Shown one piece after another: positions 7,746-14,191 of a stretch of DNA of 14,191 bases. This DNA is from Scenedesmus sp. ARA3 (Eukaryota > Chlorophyta > Chlorophyceae > Sphaeropleales > Scenedesmaceae). Both the position numbers and the translations under genes were made by a program. How positions within the stretch are numbered: position 1 is the first letter of the stretch; each line of letters opens with the position of its first letter. The stretch is taken from positions 1 to 14,191 of the forward strand of contig RWJK01000323.1 in NCBI GenBank assembly GCA_004335835.1. The letters are read 5' to 3'. The notes below the pieces were generated by a model. The model saw only the letters and a list, made by a program, of their open reading frames with translations, ran no database searches and was not told the origin of the DNA.

Positions 7746-8325
7746 CAGCAAGCTGTTTCAAAATCCTTTCAGCACAACTGTCAAAAAACAATTATGTCAG
7801 CAATGTGCTGGTTTATGAGCGAGAACAATGGCGATGAGTAGGTGAAGCTTGGCCGCGACGACACAGCTCTCTAACGCGTGCGTAGTGATCAAGACACCTG
7901 CGATTTAGTATTGGGACCAATGTTTGGCTGGCTCCGTCATTCTGAAGCCTGTCACAATGTGCAACGTTTCGAAAAGGGTTCTTTGAAGCAGAGCCAATTT
8001 ATCATCGCCAGCGTAGGAAGCAGCGCATTGCAAGCTGTTTCATTGTTGCTGTGCACATAATGTGTTGTTTTAATCAGAGGACGTATGCAGTGTTGTCGTA
8101 CGGACAGAGCGCACTTGACACGCACTTGACATGCCTGCTGTGCTCAGTGCAATCGAGCTGTGCAACGCCAGTTTCGCATAAAAAATGCTGTTGAAGTCTA
8201 CTGAGTTGAATAATTTGTTTCTGGAGCTTTGCCATCGACAGAACTTAGTAGTGGATGTACACACCATGCTACTGCTTGCAGACAGACAGTAGAATGTGTA
8301 CTAATAGCAGCTGAGTGTTTCCAGC
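7746..8325. promoter_or_regulatory. Divergent 5' region shared by the ADPRM-like and AHI1-like genes
   Basis: These 580 bp separate two head-to-head start codons (7745 minus, 8326 plus), so both 5' leaders and promoters must lie here unless an upstream non-coding exon exists. It contains a perfect 11-bp tandem repeat, cgcacttgaca at 8110-8120 and 8121-8131. An A-rich TATA-like cataaaaaat lies at 8177-8186, about 140 bp before the plus-strand ATG. It has fewer triplet repeats than the flanking genes. No recognised factor site can be named. The regulatory role is inferred from position only. Confidence 0.55.
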
Positions 8326-9546
8326 ATGGAGTCCCGAAAGGCAGGCGATGCTGAAACAACAGCAGAGGCTGCTACTTCAGCGCATTTGCCTGCTGCTGCA
8401 GCGCCTGCCAAGCAGGGCATGTTAGCAGCTTTGAGTGCTGTCGTCCTCCCAGCAGAGCGGGCAACATCAGCAGAGATGCAGCAGTTTGAGCAGCAGGACC
8501 TTGCAGGACTCAGCCCTGTCAGTATACCAGCTGCTATGCTGCTACCAGTGCAGGCAGGTGCAGCTGCAGGAACGTCTCCTCAGCGGCTCAAATATGCCAG
8601 CGATGCAGCTGCATACGAGTCAGACATGGAAGACGAGCTTGCAGGAAACCTAAACAGCAGCATGGGCATCAGCGACTCTGCAGCCTTGCTACAGTACAGC
8701 GCAGAAGAGCACGTGCTCGATGCAGCTGCAGCTGATGCAGCAAGGGCGGAACCACCTGCACAAGATGTGCTGGAGGCAGTGGCAGCAAGCCCTGGTGCAT
8801 CAGCAGAGCAGTGTGATGCATCTGCTGCACTGCCTTTCTCCCCAGCAGCAGCGGAGCCCTTGAGCAAACCAGCTGTAGCTGATGAAGGACCGCAGCTGAC
8901 GGCGCAAGACATGCAGACATTGACTGCGCCAGCAACAGCAGCAGGTGTAGCCACTTATCAGGTTGGAGATGCGCCATCAAGCCCTGACACTGCTGCAGAC
9001 TCTCAGCAGCAACATGCAGCAGCAGCACCTACAGCAGCACCTGCTGCTGGTGGTGGTGGTGCAGCTGCAGCTGCAGCTACAGCAGAGCCTTCAGCAACGG
9101 CAACTGCCAGCCCACCTGCAACAGACATCTCAGCAGCAGGCACCCCAGCAGCAGCAACAGGCAGCCCAACAGCAGCAACAGGCGTCCCAGCAGCACCAGC
9201 AGCAACCAACAGCCCTGGAGGCTTGAGCCAAAGGCGGCGCAGCAGAGTGGGAGAGGTACGCACACAGCAAAGCAGCCAGCCAGCAGCAGTGTCCCTGGTC
9301 CCGCAGCAGCGGCAGCAACAGCAGCAGCCTGCACCGTCAACAAAAGCTGGGCAACCGCAGCAGCTGGCTGCAGTTGTACAGTCTGCTAGAGGAGCAGCAC
9401 CATGGGTGCCAGCAGCAGCGCAAACTAGTACTGCAGCAGCGGCAGCTGCTTCAAATGCACAAGCAGACAGCAGCTTGGCTAGTGAGTTGGCAAAGCTACG
9501 CCCAATCAAGACTGCTGCCACAGATGCAGCAGCTGGCCCTGGAGTG

Positions 9547-9600
<54 letters not shown>

Positions 9601-12294
9601 CATCCTGCTGCCAGTGAAGGAAGAGCAGGAAGCGGCATCAGCAGGTGGGGCCGCGTACCTCGTGTGGTTGCAAAGCAATGCAGCACGTCGGTGCCTTGGA
9701 GTCGTGTTATAGCACAGCAGGGAGCGGCTAGCGGCATAGGGCTCTCTGCTTACAGCAACGCTCTGTGTATGGGTACAAGCGTTGCAGTGCACTGGCCGTG
9801 GTGTTGCATGCTCTCATATATTGTCTCAACATGTGTTTGCTGCTGTTGCTCCTGCTGCTGCAGGGCCGCCTCCCTAGCGGAGCCAGCAGCGGCAGTGATG
9901 TCCCCCATGTACCGCAAGGCAGCGTGCAGCAGCGTGCTCAGCCTGCGCATCCATCGCAGCACAGCGCTGGTGCCTGACGTGTTACTTACAGACCCAGTGG
10001 TGCGGCTGCATGTGGTGCATGCTGACACTGGCGAGTATGTGCGCATGGTGCACCAGGCGGGTGCAGGAATTGATGAGCAGCAGCAGCAGCAGCAGGGCAT
10101 GTTTGGGGCGGCAGGGCCCAGCTGGGATGGCGGTGCAGGCAGTGGCGGCATGCCTGGGGTGATGCGGCAGGTGGTGGAGGCATCCTTGCAGGAAAAGGTG
10201 CGGCAGGTGCCTGGCTACAGCCGATGTTGAGTGGCACACTGTGCAAGGGAACCAACCATGCCCTCCAGGTCGTGGTTCCATGCACGAAGTGCTAACAGCA
10301 GCAGCGGCGGCAGCAGCGAGGCGTGGCACACTGCACCCACAGCCTATTGCTCGCCAGTTGTATGCATATGTGTTGCACACAAATGGCTCTCCAGCTGTTA
10401 TGGCACCTTACTGGCTTGCCTTCTGCTGACATGCTATGTGTGCTGTTCCGTGCAGCTGTTGGAGCACCTCGGGCGGCCCGTGCTGGCTGTCATAATGCCA
10501 CTTGCTGCACCCGTTGTCGGCTTGCCCCTGCTGAACTTGCTTTTTGCTTTTGTTTGCAGTTTAATGCAGCTGCTGGAGCACCCCGGGCGGCCCGTGCTGG
10601 GCACTGTGGACAAAACACGCCCTGCCTCACACCTCACTGGCTTGCCTTCCGCTGATTCTGCCTCTGTTGCTGTTTTTTATGCAGCTGCTGGAGCACCCTG
10701 GGCGGCCTGTGCTGTGCATCATATTGCCACATGTTGCACCACATCACTGGCTGAAACCTGCTGAGTTTGCTTTTCTGCTTATCTGTGTTCTGTGCAGCTG
10801 CTGGAGCACCCTGGGCGGCCCGTGCTGGGCACTGTGGACAACAACACGGCCTGCCCGCGCCCTGCGCTGCTGCAGTACATCCCACCCATCCAGACGCGCC
10901 CCTACGACATGCTGCGGGTGAGCGGTTTGCGCTGAGCCACTGCATTGCAGCAGCAGGATGCGCGGGTGTGCGTGCTTGTATGGCTGCAACAGCGCTACCT
11001 GTGCTGCGCCAGCTGTGCTACACCAGCCCAGGATGACTGTTGTACTACATAACGGTGTACCAAAGGCATGTGTTGTCTAGCTTTCAGTTTGACACTTTGT
11101 GCTGCACACAGGGCCAGAGCAACGGCCTGGATTTGTGGAATGAGGAGCTGTGCGATGCTGCTGCAAACAGTCTCCACGTTCTCTGCTGCACAAAACACTT
11201 TGAATGTGCATTGAATCCTTTGCAGGGGCAGAGCAACAGCCTGGCTGCTGAGTGGGGCGAGGAGCTGTCGCTGGATGTGTCACCGGAGGGCCTGGCTGCT
11301 GCTGACGCGCTGCTGCTGCTGGAGGTGCTGCAGCTGCCCAGCGGCTTCGCGCGTTTCAAGGTAGGGGCATATGTGACTATTTTATGCATGTTAGACATAA
11401 GTTTGCTGCTGGGTGTGCAGCACACCTGCTAATGTGCTACACATCTACAATATATTTTGTGTGTGTGTTCCAGTGTGTGTCTGACACCTCAGCATGTCGT
11501 ATGTGACATGCTGCATGTATCTCGACTTGGAGTGGTGTGCAAATGTGTGTCATATTCAGTGTTGTAGGCACTGCTTGCCGCTGACCAAACTCACGCTTTT
11601 TTGTGTGTCATTGTGTGCGGTGCATGCGATGCAGCATCATGCGCAGGACTTTGGCCCTGGTGGCAGCGGCCATGCTGTGGCGTGGGCGTTCCTTCGGCTG
11701 CAGGGCCTGCGGCAGCAGCAGCTGCAGGGCCAGCCACTGCAGCTGCAGCTGCAGCTGTACAGATACAAGCCAGGTGTGTTGGCAGTGGCCTATTTGCTGA
11801 TTTTTGCTACCGCTCCATTGCTAAATTTATGATGAAGCCAGCCGCTGCAGCTGCAGCTGCAGCTGTACAGATACAAGCCAGGTGGGCTGCGGGGCATTGG
11901 CGATGCAAGATTATGCATGGATGCATGCTGCAGTAGAGTTGCAGCGTGCATGCAAAGCTGTTTCTGCGGTGCGTGAAGCATACTGGTGCTGGAATGCAGG
12001 GACCAGACATTGTGTGGCCACAGCATTCCTGGCCACAGCAAAACACTTGCGTCAGTGATGTTATGCAGCTGCTATGCAAGGCTTTCTTGCTTCAACGACT
12101 GTCAGCATGATGCTGGGATGCCAGGCATGGTGTGATCACAGCACAGCATTGGGGCTGCCAGGGTGTTGGACACAGCAGCTGCCCTACGCCTCGATGTGTT
12201 CTGCTGATTGAAGGGAGCTGGCGCACTGGGCGCACCCTGTCGAGGTTTGTGCTGTGCCCACGCCTGCCTTTGACTTTGAGGTTGTAACACTTTC

Positions 12295-12344
<50 letters not shown>

Positions 12345-12461
12345 GATTGCATGCCGCAGCTGCCGTGGGCGAGCCTGGCATGCTCTCTAAGGGCCCAGCG
12401 GGGCCCCACCCAGCCACGCCAGCAAAGGCAGCCTTCCTGTCTTGGAGGGGCTACGGCCTCG

Positions 12462-12512
<51 letters not shown>

Positions 12513-12627
12513 CTGGGGCAACTGTTACACCTGGCAGCCCACTAAGAACTGCGCTAGGCAGCTTCTGGAGTACCAGGGCTGGTAGTTCTGCTGCTGCTGC
12601 TGCAGATGCTGTTGCAGGGCTTTCAGC

Positions 12628-12662
<35 letters not shown>

Positions 12663-13413
12663 TTGGCACTCTGCAGCTGCCCAGCAGCGGCAGTGGCAGC
12701 AGCAGCAGCAGGCAGCTGAAGGGCTGGCAGAAGTACCCGGGGTTTTTGGAGGTGACGCTGGCTGCTAAACCTCGGCCGTTGCCCGAGGTGCTGCTGGTGG
12801 TGACAGACCCTGCTGCTGGCGTGCGGCCGGATGTGCCTGCAGGCTATGGCAGTGGCTTTGAGCATGGTGAGTGTGGAAGAGCGGCATAAGCACATTTGGC
12901 CTGCTGCAATGTTTTCTAGCTGGCACTAGCATCGCCTGACGTGGCTGCGGGCTAATGCAGCGGCTTTGAGCACGGTGAGTTCACAAGTATAAGAGAGGCA
13001 CAATTGGTCAGCTGCAATGCATCTGCTGACACTCGCTTAGCCTGATGTGCCTGCCGGTTGTAGCAGCGGCTTTGAGCATGGTAAGAGTGTGTGTGGTGCG
13101 GCACATCCGCCCTGCAATATTGTCTTGCTCTTTGCTAGCACTCACGTAGCCTGACGTGCCTGCTGGTTGTGGCAGCGGCTATGAACATGGTGCGAGTGAC
13201 TGCGGCATGGCAGATATACAAACACGGTGTCAGCTGTTCTGCGTCCGGCAGCACGCACTTGGCCAACCCGCTGCAAACATCATTTAACTTGGTCACCAGC
13301 TCCAGAATAACACACATGTGCAGTGCCTCATGTCACACTGTGTGTGCCTGCTGCATGCACTTTGCAAAACCACACCCAGGCCGCATCCCCTGGGCCCTGC
13401 TGCACAACCCCAA

Positions 13414-13447
<34 letters not shown>

Positions 13448-14137
13448 AGCGCGCAGGGGGCGGCAGCTGGTGGTGATGCCTGCGGGGCGGCGCTGCTGGA
13501 TCGGCAGCTGCTGCAGCTGGAAAACCAGCTGCACAGGCCACTGGCGCACCCCTGCAAGGCGAGTGTAGCTGTTATATATTGTCGATGTGCGTTGTTGCAT
13601 GGGCTGCGTGCACACCCTCGCTGATAATGAGCTGTTGCATGAAGCATTGAGTCAGGTTCTTCAATCATGGCGCAGTTTCAGATGGTCCTAGGCAACTGAG
13701 AACCTGCCAAAAATGACAGCCGGTTTGTGCATCTCCCCTGGCTGTTCATACCCCCAGGTGCCTAATGCGGTGCTGGTGGACATCCCAGGCTCGTCAGGCG
13801 GCTGTGCAGTACAGTGACTTGTGTTGTCTCCATTGAAATGCCTTGCATTCTGCTGCTGCTTGCATGTTCTCAGGTGCCCAATGCTGTCCTAGTGGACATC
13901 CCAGGATCACCAGGTGGCTGCAGTTGCATTGCCAGCAGCAGGGACGGCCGCTGGCTGGCGGCTGCTGCTGCAGACGCAGACGGCAGGTTCAAGGTGGGAG
14001 GCAGTGCGCGGCTCTGCCTGTGTGCCAGTCAAACCTTGTGCAAAAATCCTGCCATGCCGGTGCAAGCATGTAACACAAACAGGCACTGCATTGGCCACTG
14101 CAGTTCCGGAAGACTGCACCTTGCACTCACCTGCCGC

Positions 14138-14191
<54 letters not shown>
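8326..14191 (+). CDS. AHI1: Jouberin/AHI1-like ciliary transition-zone protein, 5' part (runs off right edge)
   Basis: Exons: 8326-9644, 9864-10206, 10798-10917, 11226-11360, 11635-11773, 12360-12866, 13380-13558 and 13874-13993. They give 954 aa with all phases agreeing. ATG 8326 follows an in-frame TAG (8305). Residues 1-439 are low-complexity Ala/Gln/Pro. From ~463 the order of blocks follows jouberin: SVLSLRIHRSTALVPDVLL, then VRLHVVHADTGEYV, LLQYIPPIQTRPYDM (exon 3), AEWGEEL and ALLLLEVLQLP (exon 4), VAWAFLRLQ and LQLQLYRYKP (exon 5), FLEVTLAAKPRPLPE (exon 6), then VPNAVLVDIPG and RDGRWLAAAAADADGRF opening the WD40 propeller (exon 8). In animals jouberin acts at the ciliary transition zone; that role here is inferred. 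Exons 6 and 7 carry Ser, Gln and Ala runs absent from animal proteins. Intron 7 has a GC donor. Exon 7's start is the least certain junction. The remaining WD40 repeats lie beyond the window. Confidence 0.85.
9545..9600 (+). repeat. CAG tract in AHI1-like exon 1 (read as poly-Ala)
   Basis: About 18 near-perfect CAG units, read in the GCA frame as a run of ~17 alanines. The same triplet is read as Gln in exon 2 (10078-10096) and exon 6 (12630-12660), as Ser in exon 6 (12462-12511), and again as Ala in exon 7 (13413-13445). Confidence 0.95.
10394..10830 (+). repeat. Four-copy array at AHI1-like exon 3 acceptor edge, ~114 bp period
   Basis: A TGCAG acceptor followed by ~32 bp coding LLEHPGRPVLG occurs with starts at 10456, 10570, 10685 and 10798, at spacings of 114, 115 and 113 bp. 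Only the last continues into the conserved TACPRPALLQYIPPIQ block, so it is the true exon 3 and the other three are intronic echoes. The exonic part is better conserved than the rest of each unit, though ACTGGCTTGCCTTC-like intron segments also recur. A shorter possible fifth unit starts near 10394. Spacings are not all multiples of three, so the array does not encode a protein repeat. Confidence 0.92.
11112..11275 (+). repeat. Echo of AHI1-like exon 4 acceptor edge, 114 bp
   Basis: The true exon 4 starts at 11226 (GQSNSLAAEWGEELSLD). An echo at 11112 (GQSNGLDLWNEELCD) lies 114 bp upstream in intron 3, with its own CACAG acceptor. It keeps about 45 bp with substitutions and a short gap. A related gctgcacaa-containing intron segment precedes both. 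Confidence 0.88.
11729..11881 (+). repeat. Echo of AHI1-like exon 5 donor edge, 108 bp
   Basis: The last ~45 bp of exon 5 (PLQLQLQLYRYKPG, then CCAG|GT) ends at 11773 and recurs ending at 11881. The match is almost exact. Reading through from the first donor meets TGA at about 11830, so the first donor is the functional one and the second is an intronic echo with an intact donor. Confidence 0.9.
12296..12342 (+). repeat. Sense CTG tract before the AHI1-like exon 6 acceptor
   Basis: About 15 pure CTG units end 17 nt before the predicted acceptor (12359) in a region otherwise short of a normal pyrimidine tract. This fits the placement of sense CTG tracts before other acceptors in this window. 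Confidence 0.9.
12462..12660 (+). repeat. CAG tracts in AHI1-like exon 6 (poly-Ser, then poly-Gln)
   Basis: The tract at 12462-12511 is read AGC as about 16 serines. The tract near 12630-12660 is read CAG as about 11 glutamines, with a short alanine run (GSSAAAAADA) between them. They interrupt the segment between the RYKP and FLEVTL blocks, where length differs among jouberins. Confidence 0.92.
12822..13189 (+). repeat. Four-copy array at AHI1-like exon 6 donor edge, ~108 bp period
   Basis: The end of exon 6 (PDVPAGYGSGFEHG, donor CATG|GTGAGT) has its true edge at 12866 and recurs at 12974, 13080 and 13189, at spacings of 108, 106 and 109 bp. At least 40 bp of exon edge is recognisable in each. 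The first echo has a TAA, and the others read GCSSGFEHG and GCGSGYEHG. All keep a GT after CATG (GTGAGT, GTAAGA, GTGCGA). Nearby tctgctgacactcgc/ctttgctagcactcac segments recur too, so each unit includes intron sequence. Confidence 0.92.
13758..13920 (+). repeat. Echo of AHI1-like exon 8 acceptor edge, 116 bp
   Basis: VPNAVLVDIPGS with a CAG acceptor occurs at 13758 and again at 13874, 116 bp apart. The first continues SGGCAVQ and stops at TGA. The second continues SPGGCSCIASSRDGRWLA, matching the first jouberin WD40 blade, so it is the true exon 8. About 47 bp of exon edge is duplicated. Confidence 0.92.
14138..14191 (+). repeat. Sense CTG tract at right edge of window
   Basis: About 18 CTG units run off the end, inside intron 8 of the AHI1-like gene. 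By analogy with the other tracts here, the exon 9 acceptor is expected shortly beyond the window. Confidence 0.9.

Noticed and set aside
9645..9863. Continuous reading through AHI1-like intron 1 (Cys-rich stretch)
   Set aside because: The frame happens to stay open, but it has a consensus-like GTGGGG donor and CTGCTGCAG acceptor with matching phase, and the Cys run is just CTG repeat read in TGC frame.
10456..13189. Regularly spaced repeats as a CRISPR array
   Set aside because: Spacing is over 100 bp, repeats are pieces of the adjoining exons with splice sites, and the context is an intron-rich eukaryotic gene.
4655..14191. Echoes as introner elements or an assembly collapse/expansion error
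   Set aside because: Each array is specific to its own exon, and the copies differ by many substitutions and indels; introners share one sequence and assembly errors give identical copies.

Overview
The window looks like nuclear DNA of a eukaryote, most likely a chlorophycean green alga. Genes are split by many introns with GT(GC)-AG ends, coding sequence is rich in Ala, Gln and Ser, and CAG/CTG triplet tracts run through exons and introns. The lineage is inferred from composition and gene content and was not tested by a search. I see no bacterial operons, tRNA or rRNA genes, or CRISPR.

Layout. (1) 1-1187, minus strand: the 5' end of a gene with a cysteine/histidine zinc cluster of the kind found in KDZ-type transposases, running off the left edge. 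(2) 1188-3618: gene-poor, with two abutting perfect palindromes (16 and 42 bp) at 1731-1788. (3) 3619-7745, minus strand: a complete six-exon gene (334 aa) for an ADPRM-like metallophosphoesterase (manganese-dependent ADP-ribose/CDP-alcohol diphosphatase), followed downstream by four more copies of its terminal exon. (4) 7746-8325: a shared divergent 5' region. (5) 8326-14191, plus strand: eight exons (954 aa, 3' end outside the window) of a jouberin/AHI1-like protein, a cilium transition-zone protein. The window stops just after the start of its WD40 domain.

The most unusual feature is how the introns of the two large genes are built. Many exon edges are repeated inside the neighbouring intron as tandem units of about 106-130 bp. 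Each unit carries roughly 30-60 bp of exon edge plus the adjacent intron with its splice site. Acceptor-side edges are repeated upstream of the true exon and donor-side edges downstream. Measured spacings include 114/114, 128/128, 114/115/113, 108/106/109, 116 and 124 bp. At least nine exon edges show this. In one array the period is 38 codons and all three copies stay in frame without stops. The four extra terminal exons downstream of the phosphoesterase also remain open to their stop codons, and in the pair I compared the differences are biased to synonymous sites.

A second pattern concerns triplet tracts. In introns, sense-strand CTG tracts lie just before acceptors and sense-strand CAG tracts just after donors, so the repeats may take part in splice-site structure.

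The two large genes start head to head and may share control elements, but nothing in the sequence links their biochemical roles. All exon models are by-eye predictions supported by phase agreement and family similarity; no search or transcript data were available.
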